From NCBI GenBank assembly GCA_049647585.1, contig JBARXY010000041.1:1-64000 (forward strand): 64,000 nucleotides of DNA, in the 5' to 3' direction. The first letter of the stretch is position 1, and every line of letters begins with the position of its first letter. The position numbers and the translations under genes are program-made. Origin of the DNA: JAGQSZ01 sp049647585. GTDB taxonomy: Bacteria > Actinomycetota > Acidimicrobiia > Acidimicrobiales > Microtrichaceae. The notes below the pieces were generated by a model. The model made no database searches. It was not told the DNA's origin and worked only from the letters and a program-made list of their open reading frames with translations. Below, piece after piece: positions 17,715 through 26,482 of the stretch.

Positions 17715-19811
17715 GGTCGAAGACCTGACCAGGTCATCGCTCGCCAGAACTTCGGGTAGCGGCTCCGAGTAGACGAGCGTCAACCGCTTGGTCGACCTGG
17801 TGAGAGCAACATAGAGCGACTGTGCACCACGGACCTGTTCACCCAGGATCCGCGACGGTTCGACCACCAGAACAGAGTCCAACTCCAGGCCTTTCGCCAT
17901 GCCCACCGACACGATTGTCACCTGGTTGTCCAAGCCCTGACGCACAGCGCCGCCGTGGGGAATCCCCGCAGCGGTCAGCATCTCGTCGACCTCGACGGTC
18001 ATTGATTCGGGAACGATCACACCGATGTTCCCCGAACCGATATTGGCGATCTCGGAACGGATCGCGTCGGCCAGGTCGTCCGCCAGATTGTGTGGGGTGC
18101 TCGGGACGAACCGGGGCGGCTCTCCCGTGTGTCTGATCGAACTTGGCGCCGTGATTCCGGGGGCAGCGAGGACCAACATGCGAGCCGCCAGGTCCATGAT
18201 CGGCCCGGGCACCCGGTAGCCGACGGTCAGCTCCGCGCGACGTGGCTCGCGGCGCAGCGGCAAGTGCTCGAGGATCGAATCCCAGCTGTCATGGGGCCAC
18301 GCGCCCGTCGCCTGGGCGATGTCGCCGACGATGGTCATCGAACCGTTGAGCGAACGACGGTCGAGCATGCGCAGTTCCATAGGAGAAAGGTCCTGGGCCT
18401 CGTCGACGACAATGTGACCGTAGGTGCGCACCGCATCGCGCTCCTGATGCCGCGGTCGAGGACCCAGAGCTTCTAGCGCCTCGTCGAGCAACGGGGCGTC
18501 ATCGGCTGGAAACACGATGTGGGTCGGATCGTGTCGACGCTCCCGGTACAGCAGTAGCCACTCGTCCTCGCTCAGGGAATTGCGGGCCGCCGAGCGCAAC
18601 AGCCCCTTGGAACCGAACAGATCGTTCAGCAGCTCGGCCGGGGTGAGCACCGGCCACATCCGCTCGAGCGCCTCGACGACCAGAGGATCCCGACGTGTGC
18701 GGTCACGGATGACCTCGAAGCTGTCCTCGTTGGTGGATGCCCGCTCCAGCGCCTCGAAGAACATCTGCTCGACGTGACGCCGACCAGCGTTGTGGGTACG
18801 AGCCCGACGCCGGGCCTGCTCAACGATGCGCCGCGAATCCTCCACCGACACCGTCAGACGCTGGATGCCATAGGGAATCCGAAGCGGCTCGCGAAGCGGA
18901 CGTTCTCGGTCCCGCACGGCACGTCTGATCACGTTGATCATGCGTGTGTCGCCCTTGACCCGACCGACCTCGACCGCGTCGGTGCCACTGACCCGGACAT
19001 TCGGAATCAGATCCGAGAGAACGGCTATCTGCACGCCCGCTTCGCCGAGCGACGGCAGAACCTGCTCTATATAGGAAAGGAACACCCGGTTCGGCCCCAC
19101 CACCAGAACACCCTGTCCCTCAAGAGGAAAACGGTGCGAGTAGAGCAGGTAGGCCGCCCGGTGAAGGGCAACGACCGTCTTGCCGGTTCCGGGGCCACCC
19201 TGGACGACCAGGACCCCTGGCAACGCCGAGCGGATGATCCGGTCCTGTTCGGTCTGGATCGTGCCGACGATGTCGGACAGCTTCCCTGAACGGGCGTCTT
19301 CAAGAGCGGCGATCAGCGCCCCGTGACCCTGGACCTGCCCGCTGTCGAGTGCCTGGGTAGCCGAGCCGAACAGCTCATCGTCGATGCCCAGGAGTTGGCG
19401 TCCACGGCTGGTGAAATGACGGCGGCGGCGCAGACCCATCGGGTCGAGTCCGGTGGCTCGGTAGAAGGTCTCGGCGACGGGAGCACGCCAGTCGACAACT
19501 ATCGGGTTGCTGGTCTCGTCCGAGACCGCGATCCGGCCGATGTGAAAGGTTTCACCCTCGGGTTCTTCGTCGCTGGGCTCGGTATCTATCCGACCGAACA
19601 CCAGCGAACGCTCACCGAGTTCTAGCTGGTGGAGCCGAGTGCCGACCTGCTCCCAGACGACGTCGCGCTCGTAGCGGTTCTGAAAGGTGCCACCCTGCCC
19701 GTCGTTCACGCTCTCGCGCATCGAGGCCGCCTTCTGCCGGGATGCCTCCAGACAGTCAAATGCGTGATCGATGTAGGCCTGCTCGACTTCGAGCTCGGGG
19801 TGTGTCGCCAC
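17562..19811 (-). CDS. helD: UvrD-like helicase HelD (RNA polymerase-associated)
   Basis: 749 residues from a GTG at 19811, preceded by AGGAG. The N-terminal antiparallel coiled coil (residues about 5-65) precedes a superfamily 1 motor with Walker A GGPGTGKTVVALHRAAYLLY, motif II VVDEAQDLSPMELRML, VGDIAQATG, and the C-terminal ALTRSTKRLTLVYSEPLP block. HelD proteins insert arms into RNA polymerase and release stalled complexes. Family similarity ends near LPEVLAS. The last 50 residues are Gly/Asp/Glu-rich and are read antisense through the end of ideR, so the original stop appears to have been lost. The gene diverges from hemE. Confidence 0.85.
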   Translation of the reverse strand: MATHPELEVEQAYIDHAFDCLEASRQKAASMRESVNDGQGGTFQNRYERDVVWEQVGTRLHQLELGERSLVFGRIDTEPSDEEPEGETFHIGRIAVSDETSNPIVVDWRAPVAETFYRATGLDPMGLRRRRHFTSRGRQLLGIDDELFGSATQALDSGQVQGHGALIAALEDARSGKLSDIVGTIQTEQDRIIRSALPGVLVVQGGPGTGKTVVALHRAAYLLYSHRFPLEGQGVLVVGPNRVFLSYIEQVLPSLGEAGVQIAVLSDLIPNVRVSGTDAVEVGRVKGDTRMINVIRRAVRDRERPLREPLRIPYGIQRLTVSVEDSRRIVEQARRRARTHNAGRRHVEQMFFEALERASTNEDSFEVIRDRTRRDPLVVEALERMWPVLTPAELLNDLFGSKGLLRSAARNSLSEDEWLLLYRERRHDPTHIVFPADDAPLLDEALEALGPRPRHQERDAVRTYGHIVVDEAQDLSPMELRMLDRRSLNGSMTIVGDIAQATGAWPHDSWDSILEHLPLRREPRRAELTVGYRVPGPIMDLAARMLVLAAPGITAPSSIRHTGEPPRFVPSTPHNLADDLADAIRSEIANIGSGNIGVIVPESMTVEVDEMLTAAGIPHGGAVRQGLDNQVTIVSVGMAKGLELDSVLVVEPSRILGEQVRGAQSLYVALTRSTKRLTLVYSEPLPEVLASDDLVRSSTSSEDEDPVGGEGPDTDVAAVDLNGGGSVGGYAGEYSGVSRNQGVLFQEIE

Positions 19812-19884
19812 TCGTGCTCCTGATTAGGGGATCGACAAGTGTATCCGTCCACGTACCCCGTGGGCACATGATTGACTTGGACCC

Positions 19885-20967
19885 ATGAGTGACCCTTCAT
19901 CGAACCGGAACTTTGACGATTCGGCGTTCATTCGAGCTTGTCGGGGAGAGAAGAGCGATCGCACCCCGGTGTGGTTCATGCGCCAGGCAGGTCGCTCCCT
20001 ACCCGAGTACTTGGCCATCCGGGGTACCGGCACGATCCTGCGGGCAATTGCCGACCCCGACCTGGCGACCGAGATCACCCTCCAGCCGGTCAGGCGCTAC
20101 AACACAGACGCAGCAATCCTGTACTCCGACATCATGACTCCGGTGCACGGCATCGGCTTCGGCGTCGATATCGCTCCCGGCGTGGGTCCGGTGGTCGAGC
20201 ATCCGTTTCGTACCCGCAAGGACCTGGACCGCTTACGTCCCCTGGATGCCGAGGCCGACACGCCTTATGTGGTCCAGACGGTCCGCAACCTCGTGGGAGA
20301 ACTGAAAGTCCCGTTGATTGCCTTCGCCGGAGCGCCGTTCACCGTCGCCAGCTATCTGATTGAGGGTCGCCCCTCGCGTACCTACGTGGCGACCAAGACC
20401 CTGATGCACACCGATCCGAAGCTGTGGTTCGAGCTCATGGACAAGCTCGCCGACCTGGCGATCGCGTCCATCACCTCCCAGATCACCAACGGCGCATCCG
20501 CTGCGCAGCTGTTCGACTCCTGGGCCGGCGCGCTGTCGCCACAGGACTACGAGAAGTTCGTGATGCCAAGTTCGTCGAAGGTGCTCGCCGCCGTGTCCGA
20601 ACTTGGGGTTCCGTGTATCCATTTCGGTGTGATCACAGGTGAACTCCTGCCACTCATGGCCGCTGCTGGCGCTGACGTCGTCGGAGTCGACTGGCGCACC
20701 CCACTCGATGACGCCCGAACCCGGGTTCCGGGTCACATCACCCTTCAGGGCAACCTCGACCCGGCCCTAGTCGCCGCCGGTTGGGACGTCACCGAACCTG
20801 CCGTGCTCGACGTTCTACGCCGGGGTGGCGGAAACCCCGGTGGACGCGGCGGCCACATCTTCAACCTTGGCCACGGCGTCCTTCCAGAAACCGACCCGGG
20901 CGTCCTTGAGCGGGTCATCGAACTGGTCCATTCCCAGGACGGCGTCGAAGCAGGTCAACACTCGTGA
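19885..20967 (+). CDS. hemE: Uroporphyrinogen III decarboxylase
   Basis: 360 residues, the normal length. The N-terminal signature PVWFMRQAGRSLPEY carries the conserved Arg residues that bind substrate carboxylates, and YSDIMTP holds the catalytic Asp. GRPSRTY and HFGVITGELLPLM follow, with a Gly-rich end GHIFNLGHGVLPETDP. The cytosolic enzyme removes four carboxyl groups to give coproporphyrinogen III, the branch point for the Gram-positive pathway. It is first in a tight gene run with the coproporphyrin ferrochelatase and oxidase genes (gaps of 7 and 10 bp), and diverges from helD. The ATG at 19885 has only a weak ribosome-binding sequence. Confidence 0.95.
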   Translation: MSDPSSNRNFDDSAFIRACRGEKSDRTPVWFMRQAGRSLPEYLAIRGTGTILRAIADPDLATEITLQPVRRYNTDAAILYSDIMTPVHGIGFGVDIAPGVGPVVEHPFRTRKDLDRLRPLDAEADTPYVVQTVRNLVGELKVPLIAFAGAPFTVASYLIEGRPSRTYVATKTLMHTDPKLWFELMDKLADLAIASITSQITNGASAAQLFDSWAGALSPQDYEKFVMPSSSKVLAAVSELGVPCIHFGVITGELLPLMAAAGADVVGVDWRTPLDDARTRVPGHITLQGNLDPALVAAGWDVTEPAVLDVLRRGGGNPGGRGGHIFNLGHGVLPETDPGVLERVIELVHSQDGVEAGQHS

Positions 20968-20974
20968 GTCAATC

Positions 20975-21904
20975 GTGAGTTCGACGCCGACCCACCCGGT
21001 CGGGGTACTGGTAATGGCGTACGGAACGCCTGGGTCACCCGAACAGGTCGAGGGCTACTACACCCACATTCGGCGCGGCAGACCCCCCACCCCCGAACAG
21101 TTGGACGACCTGGTCCGCCGCTACGACGCTATCGGCGGAATCTCGCCACTGCGCGAGCGCACCCTCGCCCAACTTGGGGCTATTGAAAAGTCGCTGGATC
21201 GCTCCAGGCCCGGCGGGTTCGTAGTGACACTCGGCCAGAAACACGCGGCGCCCTTCATCGAGAACGGCGTGCAGAGCCTTGCTCTCGATGAGGTTTCGAA
21301 AATAGTTGGCGTGGTGCTCGCACCTCATTTCTCGCGGGCGAGCGTCGGCGAATACCACAAGCGTGCGGCCACAGTCGCTGCCGAACTCGGCATTCCCTAT
21401 GTCGGAATCGACGACTGGTCCCTCGAACCCGAGCTGATCGACTTCACCGCCCGAGCGGTCAAAGAGCGGATCGCAGTGATGCCGGAGCGGACCAAAGTGG
21501 TGTTCACCGCTCACTCACTTCCAGAGCGTTCACTCATCGACGACCCGTATCCGGAGAGGCTGTACGCGTCTGCCGAGGCAGTAGCCGAGAAGGTTGGGCT
21601 GTCCAAGTGGGCCGGCTGGGGACTCGGTTGGCAGTCGGCTGGAAGGACCAGCGACGCTTGGCGGGGCCCCGACATTCTGAGCGTGATCAGGGATCTGGCC
21701 GAGACCGGCCGTTCCGAGGGGGTCATCGTCGTCCCACAGGGTTTCACCTCGGATCATCTCGAGGTTCTCTACGACCTCGACATCGAGGCCGCAGCAGTAG
21801 CAGCGGAGGTCGGACTCGCGTTCACCCGGACCGATGTCGTCAACGACAACCCCTCGGTCATGGCCGCCATTGCCCGCCGTATCGAGGCCCTCGACCCGCA
21901 GTGA
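20975..21904 (+). CDS. cpfC: Ferrochelatase, coproporphyrin type
   Basis: 309 residues from a GTG at 20975, seven bases after the hemE stop. Reading further upstream would only add out-of-frame hemE sequence. It shows GVLVMAYGTPGSP at the N-terminus, the catalytic His in FTAHSLPER, WQSAGRTSDAWRGPDI, and the conserved acidic FTSDHLEVLYDLD. It inserts Fe(II) into the porphyrin. In Actinomycetota this family acts on coproporphyrin III, making coproheme, and the presence of hemQ in this window supports that. No cysteines positioned for the C-terminal [2Fe-2S] cluster of mycobacterial enzymes are seen. hemH is the older symbol. Confidence 0.9.
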   Translation: MSSTPTHPVGVLVMAYGTPGSPEQVEGYYTHIRRGRPPTPEQLDDLVRRYDAIGGISPLRERTLAQLGAIEKSLDRSRPGGFVVTLGQKHAAPFIENGVQSLALDEVSKIVGVVLAPHFSRASVGEYHKRAATVAAELGIPYVGIDDWSLEPELIDFTARAVKERIAVMPERTKVVFTAHSLPERSLIDDPYPERLYASAEAVAEKVGLSKWAGWGLGWQSAGRTSDAWRGPDILSVIRDLAETGRSEGVIVVPQGFTSDHLEVLYDLDIEAAAVAAEVGLAFTRTDVVNDNPSVMAAIARRIEALDPQ

Positions 21905-21914
21905 GATTTGGCCC

Positions 21915-23423
21915 ATGACCAGACCCGACACACCTCGATCTGATCCGACCCGAATTGCGATCATCGGTGGAGGCATCACCGGTCTGGCGGCGGCGTGGGA
22001 GGCAAGCGCTCGATCCGGCGTCCAGGTCACTGTGTTCGAGGCCAGTGACCGCCCGGGGGGCCGAATACTCACATCCCCGATGCCCGGACTGGACAGGTCG
22101 ATCGCGATAGACGAGGGAGCCGATGCGTTTCTGGCACGGGTCCCCGACGCCGTCGATCTGTGCAGCGAACTCGGCCTTGCAGATGAGATGACCCAGCCCG
22201 CAACCGGTCGTGCGAAGGTGTTCGTGGACGGAGCACTGGGGTTTCTTCCGACCGACACGGTTCTGGGTGTGCCCGTCGAGTTCGGCCCGCTCGCCGAGTC
22301 CGGTCTGGTCTCGGCCGCCGGCGTCGAACGTGCCAGTAGTGAGGTGGATCGGGATTGGGCGGCTCCAGATCACGACGTCAGCATCGGGGAGTTCCTCAGT
22401 GAGCGCTACGGCCGGGAACTGGTCGACAACGTCGTCGCTCCGCTGATAGGCGGAATCAACGCCGGGGATGTCGACCGTCTGAGCCTGGCGTCGGTGACCC
22501 CCCAGCTGGCGAGCGCCGCGGCCGAGGGTGGCAGTCTCACCCTGGCGCTCCGCAGGCGCGCCGCGGCGTTGGCAGCCGCTTCCAACGGTGGCACCGCACC
22601 GCCACCAATTTTCCGGGCACTTCTCGGCGGCACCGGACGCCTGATCGAGTCGCTCGGAGAGACCCTCCGCGCACGCGGAGTTGCTCTCCGGCTCAGCAGT
22701 CCAGTCGCCCGCATCGGTCTGAACTCCACCGACGCAGCGCTGGTCAGCGCCGGCCCCGACAGCGCCTCACCGAGCCGTCAGTCCAGCAACAACACCGGTG
22801 GTCCGACGGTTCGACTGACGCTGAGTGATGGCTCCGGCCTGGATTTTGACGCGGTGATTGTCTGCACCCCAGCACCAGCGGCCGCCGAGCTTCTGTCCGA
22901 TCTGAGTGCTGCGGCCGCAGTCGAACTGCGGGCCATAACTCACTCCTCTGTGGCTCTCGTGACGATGATTTATGAGCGGGCGGCGCTTGATGACGCGGAC
23001 CTGGATGCGTCGGGTTTTCTGATTCCCCGTAGCGCCGGAATGTTGATGACAGCTGCCTCCATCGGGTCCTCGAAATGGAAACACTGGAACGACGGGCAAC
23101 ACGTCGTCATGCGGGTTTCGGCAGGTCACTCCACCGACGACAGGGGCGAAACGCTCGGCGACGATGAGCTCTTGGAGGGCCTGATGGCCGACCTGAGAGC
23201 CACGCTTGGCATCGCCACCCCACCCGTGTCGACCAGGATTTCACGGTGGAGGAACGGCTTTGCCCAGTACGAGGTCGGCCACTCTGAACGGGTCGGTCGA
23301 ATTCGTGCGGCATTGAGCCACGACAGCCCGAACGTCGCCGTCGCCGGCGCCGCGTACGAAGGTCTGGGCATCCCGGCGTGTATCGCCCAAGGTCGCTCCG
23401 CGGTGAGGGACCTGCTGGGCTGA
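21915..23423 (+). CDS. cgoX: Coproporphyrinogen III oxidase (HemY/HemG type, FAD-dependent)
   Basis: 502 residues from the ATG at 21915. The N-terminal dinucleotide-binding motif IAIIGGGITGLAAAWEA is followed by a Glu-containing strand (VTVFEASDRPGGRI), and the C-terminus closes the FAD site with VAVAGAAYEGLGIPACIAQGRS. It is an oxygen-dependent oxidase taking coproporphyrinogen III to coproporphyrin III ahead of the ferrochelatase. Its older name is protoporphyrinogen oxidase (hemY). The gene sits 10 bp after cpfC, and its stop is separated by one base from the lnt start, so it is part of one transcription unit. The middle contains a variable Ser/Asn-rich insert of about 20 residues. Confidence 0.88.
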   Translation: MTRPDTPRSDPTRIAIIGGGITGLAAAWEASARSGVQVTVFEASDRPGGRILTSPMPGLDRSIAIDEGADAFLARVPDAVDLCSELGLADEMTQPATGRAKVFVDGALGFLPTDTVLGVPVEFGPLAESGLVSAAGVERASSEVDRDWAAPDHDVSIGEFLSERYGRELVDNVVAPLIGGINAGDVDRLSLASVTPQLASAAAEGGSLTLALRRRAAALAAASNGGTAPPPIFRALLGGTGRLIESLGETLRARGVALRLSSPVARIGLNSTDAALVSAGPDSASPSRQSSNNTGGPTVRLTLSDGSGLDFDAVIVCTPAPAAAELLSDLSAAAAVELRAITHSSVALVTMIYERAALDDADLDASGFLIPRSAGMLMTAASIGSSKWKHWNDGQHVVMRVSAGHSTDDRGETLGDDELLEGLMADLRATLGIATPPVSTRISRWRNGFAQYEVGHSERVGRIRAALSHDSPNVAVAGAAYEGLGIPACIAQGRSAVRDLLG

Positions 23424-23424
23424 G

Positions 23425-25137
23425 ATGGATCCGACTGCCAATGAGTTGACCGGTGATCCCGTCGAGCCCAAGGTGTCCGAAGGTCGCGACGGTCGTGAGT
23501 TGCCCGAGAACTCCGGCGACCAGACGGCGGACGACCAGACGGCAGGTGAGCGCGGGTTGCTGGACCGCCGGGGTGTGTCCGAGTTGCTGGCCCTGCTCGC
23601 GGGTCTGCTGATCTGCGCCTCGCTTCCGCCTTGGGGCTGGTGGCCACTCGCGATCCTGGGAGTTGCGCTGTGGGTGTTCGTGCTCGCCCCGACGCCGCAA
23701 GGGCCGCGGGGCCCGGGGCGCAGGTTCATGCTGTCGTGGGCGGTGGGGCTCGGCTGGTTCGTTCCCTCGACGCTGTGGATGTGGGAACTGACCGCACCTG
23801 GTTACGTCGTGGGCAGCATCTTCGGTTGGGGTCCGATGGTCGCAACGATCGGCCTTGGAGCAACGTCATCCCGAAGGCGATATCTGGCGTTGCCGGCCGG
23901 GATCGTGATTTTCGAGTGGTTCCATCTTTCCGCTCCCTTCGGCGGGGTGCCGCTGTCGATGTTGTCGATGAGCCAGGGGCGGGGCCCACTGCTCGTCATC
24001 GCCCGCCTTGGCGGCGGTCTGCTGGTCAGCGGAGTCATCGCCGCTATCGGAATAGCGCTGTTCGTGGCGATCAGCGAACGTCATTGGAAGGGGCCTGCCG
24101 CGGTTCTGGTGGTCACGGCACTTCTGATCGGTCTGGGCCACGCAGCCGCGTCTCTGATTCACCCGGTCGACGGTTCGCCAAAGATCAAGATTGCCGCGGT
24201 GCAGGGCGGCGGACCCCAGGGCACGATCTTCCGCTGGGAGGACATCCCCAAGGTGTTCGCCAGACACATGGAGGCAACCCGTCAGATCCACGAGCCTGTC
24301 GATCTTGTCCTCTGGCCAGAGAACGCCATCAACGTCCAGGGCCAGTTCAAGGATCACCCCTGGCGTGCGCAGCTGGCCGCCGAGGCCGCCAGGCTGAATG
24401 CGCCGATCATGGTCGGAGTCGTCGAGGACGACCCCACCGACGACACGAAGTTCCTCAATTACGTGGTCGTGGTGAACCCCGACGGATCACTCGGCGACCG
24501 CTACGACAAGGAACGTCGGGTCCCATTCGGTGAGTACGTTCCCCTCAGACCGTTCTTCGAGCTTTTCGACAAGTCGTCGCTCCCCCAGCGAGACGCCCGA
24601 CCAGGTGTCGGTGAGGCGACGGTCAAGACTCCCAAGGCCTCGGCCGCGGTTGCGATCAGTTGGGAGATTTTCTTTCCACGCAGAGTCCGTGAGGGTGTGC
24701 GCGGCGGTGGAGAGGTGGTGCTCAATCCGACCAACGGGTCCAGCTACTGGCTGACCCAGGTCCAGACCCAGCAACTGGCGACCTCGGCGTTCCGGGCAGT
24801 CGAGAGCGGTCGTTGGTTGGTCCAGGTTGCACCGACCGGGTTCAGCGCCGAGTTCGACGACAACGGCAAACTTCTGCAGCGCACCGACGTCAGCGAACAG
24901 AAGGTGATTTACTCAGTCATTCCTCTGTTGCAGGGGACGACACCGGCCCAGAGGTTCGGCGAGATGCCGGCGGTGGTACTGGCTCTGCTCGCAATGGCCA
25001 TCGTGGTTTTGGATTCGGTGAGTGCTCAGCGACGTCGAGCAGTCACAGAACGCGGTGTAAGGGCGCGAAAGAATAGGAACGACTCAGGGTCGGGGCAGGA
25101 CCATTTGACCGTAAAGCCGCCTCACAGCGAAGCTTGA
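23425..25137 (+). CDS. lnt: Apolipoprotein N-acyltransferase with Cys-to-Ser in the catalytic triad
   Basis: 570 residues. A polar N-terminal extension of about 50 residues precedes six or so membrane helices (residues about 52-255). A nitrilase-fold domain (about 255-500) follows, then a final helix and a basic tail. The triad positions are Glu299 (LWPEN), Lys362 (YDKERRVPFGEY) and Ser412 (AISWEIFF), where the family has Cys (ICWE/ICYE). The spacings match E. coli Glu267-Lys335-Cys387. The enzyme normally adds the third acyl chain to lipoproteins. With Ser it may be inactive or altered. It lies one base after cgoX and runs into the glycosyltransferase gene. Confidence 0.85.
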   Translation: MDPTANELTGDPVEPKVSEGRDGRELPENSGDQTADDQTAGERGLLDRRGVSELLALLAGLLICASLPPWGWWPLAILGVALWVFVLAPTPQGPRGPGRRFMLSWAVGLGWFVPSTLWMWELTAPGYVVGSIFGWGPMVATIGLGATSSRRRYLALPAGIVIFEWFHLSAPFGGVPLSMLSMSQGRGPLLVIARLGGGLLVSGVIAAIGIALFVAISERHWKGPAAVLVVTALLIGLGHAAASLIHPVDGSPKIKIAAVQGGGPQGTIFRWEDIPKVFARHMEATRQIHEPVDLVLWPENAINVQGQFKDHPWRAQLAAEAARLNAPIMVGVVEDDPTDDTKFLNYVVVVNPDGSLGDRYDKERRVPFGEYVPLRPFFELFDKSSLPQRDARPGVGEATVKTPKASAAVAISWEIFFPRRVREGVRGGGEVVLNPTNGSSYWLTQVQTQQLATSAFRAVESGRWLVQVAPTGFSAEFDDNGKLLQRTDVSEQKVIYSVIPLLQGTTPAQRFGEMPAVVLALLAMAIVVLDSVSAQRRRAVTERGVRARKNRNDSGSGQDHLTVKPPHSEA

Positions 25138-25142
25138 ACATC

Positions 25143-26468
25143 ATGCTCAACAGCTCGTCCAGCTCTGGTAGTGGACCGTCCCGCCCGACGCCCGGACCGG
25201 ACGACCCGCTTCGAATCGCATATCTCACCTATCGGGGCAAGGAACACGTGGGTGGACAGGGTGTCTACACCCGTCACCTGACCAAAGCGCTGGTCGATCT
25301 GGGTCACTACGCCGAGGTGCTCTCCGGCCAGCCGTACCCGGTGCTCGACGAGCGGGTTCCGCTGGTGAGCCTGCCCAGCCTCGACATCTACAACGACTAT
25401 TTCCCCATGCGCATGCCCGCCTGGTGGGAACTCAAGGACCGCTGGGACTGGGCCGAGGTGACGGCATTCTCGACCGGCACCTTCCCAGAGCCGCTCGCAT
25501 TCTCGATGCGGGCCTGGGACCATCTTCGTTCCCGTCGCAACGACTTCGATCTGGTACAGGACAACCAGAGCCTGGGCTACGGACTGCTGCTGATGGAACG
25601 CATGGGCCTGCCCGTACTGGGCACGATCCATCACCCCATCACCATGGACCGGCGTCTCGAGATGGAACACGCCGAGACGGCGTACCAGCGTTGGTCCAAA
25701 TCCCGCTGGTATGCGTTCACCAAGATGCAGACCCGGGTCGCGTCGCGGCTGCGGCGGGTCATCACCGTTTCGCAGTCGTCCTATGACGACATCTGCCGGG
25801 ACCACATGGTCTCACCCGAGCGGCTCTTCATCGTTCCCGTGGGTGTCGACCCGGACCTGTTCGTCCCGATGCCCGGAATCGAACGCAAACCCAACCAGAT
25901 CATCTCCACCGCATCATCCGACGTAGCGATGAAGGGGCAGCGTTACCTGCTCGAAGCGCTCGCCAAGCTGCGCACCGACCACCCTGACCTGAAGCTGATC
26001 ATGGTCGGTCGCCTCAAGGAGGGCTCCGCCGCCCAGCGGACGATCCAGGACCTCTCGCTGCAGGACGCGGTCGAGTTCGTCTCTGGCATCTCCGACGAGC
26101 GACTCGTCGAGTTGTACAACGAGTCGGCCTGCGCGGTGGTCCCATCGCTCTATGAGGGCTTCTCGTTGCCCGCTATCGAGGCGATGAGCACCGGATGTCC
26201 CCTCGTCGCCACCACCGGTGGAGCAATCCCCGAGGTCGCAGGCCCCGACGGCGAGACCTGTTACATGACAATCCCCGGTGACAGCGAGTCCCTCGCCGCC
26301 GGAATCCGACGGGCGCTCGACGACCAGGTCGGGGCTGCAAGGATCGGGGCAGCGGGTCGCGAACGGGTCATCCACCGCTGGAGCTGGCGCCACACCGCGG
26401 TCCGCACCGTGGACCATTACCGGGCACTGCTCGAAGAAAACGCACACGCCGCAAAGGGCCGTGGCTGA
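25143..26468 (+). CDS. Glycosyltransferase, GT4 family
   Basis: 441 residues from the ATG at 25143. An overlapping TTG at 25134, sharing bases with the lnt stop, is possible. It is a GT-B fold protein: the N-terminal half has RIAYLTYRGKEHVGGQGVY, with a Gly-rich donor/acceptor loop, and the C-terminal half ends in the GT4 signature YEGFSLPAIEAMSTGCPLVAT with the E-x7-E pair that holds the nucleotide-sugar. It is cytosolic and probably membrane-associated. With the next two genes (methyltransferase and cyclase-like, gap 14 bp then overlap) it forms a conserved-looking trio, likely building a modified glycolipid or glycosylated isoprenoid. That role is inference. Confidence 0.85.
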   Translation: MLNSSSSSGSGPSRPTPGPDDPLRIAYLTYRGKEHVGGQGVYTRHLTKALVDLGHYAEVLSGQPYPVLDERVPLVSLPSLDIYNDYFPMRMPAWWELKDRWDWAEVTAFSTGTFPEPLAFSMRAWDHLRSRRNDFDLVQDNQSLGYGLLLMERMGLPVLGTIHHPITMDRRLEMEHAETAYQRWSKSRWYAFTKMQTRVASRLRRVITVSQSSYDDICRDHMVSPERLFIVPVGVDPDLFVPMPGIERKPNQIISTASSDVAMKGQRYLLEALAKLRTDHPDLKLIMVGRLKEGSAAQRTIQDLSLQDAVEFVSGISDERLVELYNESACAVVPSLYEGFSLPAIEAMSTGCPLVATTGGAIPEVAGPDGETCYMTIPGDSESLAAGIRRALDDQVGAARIGAAGRERVIHRWSWRHTAVRTVDHYRALLEENAHAAKGRG

Positions 26469-26482
26469 ATGAGGATCGCCAA

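Noticed and set aside
20825..20974. Upstream in-frame extension of cpfC inside hemE
   Set aside because: It would overlap the conserved end of hemE by about 140 bases. The ferrochelatase family begins at the PVGVLVMAYGTP segment just after the GTG at 20975.
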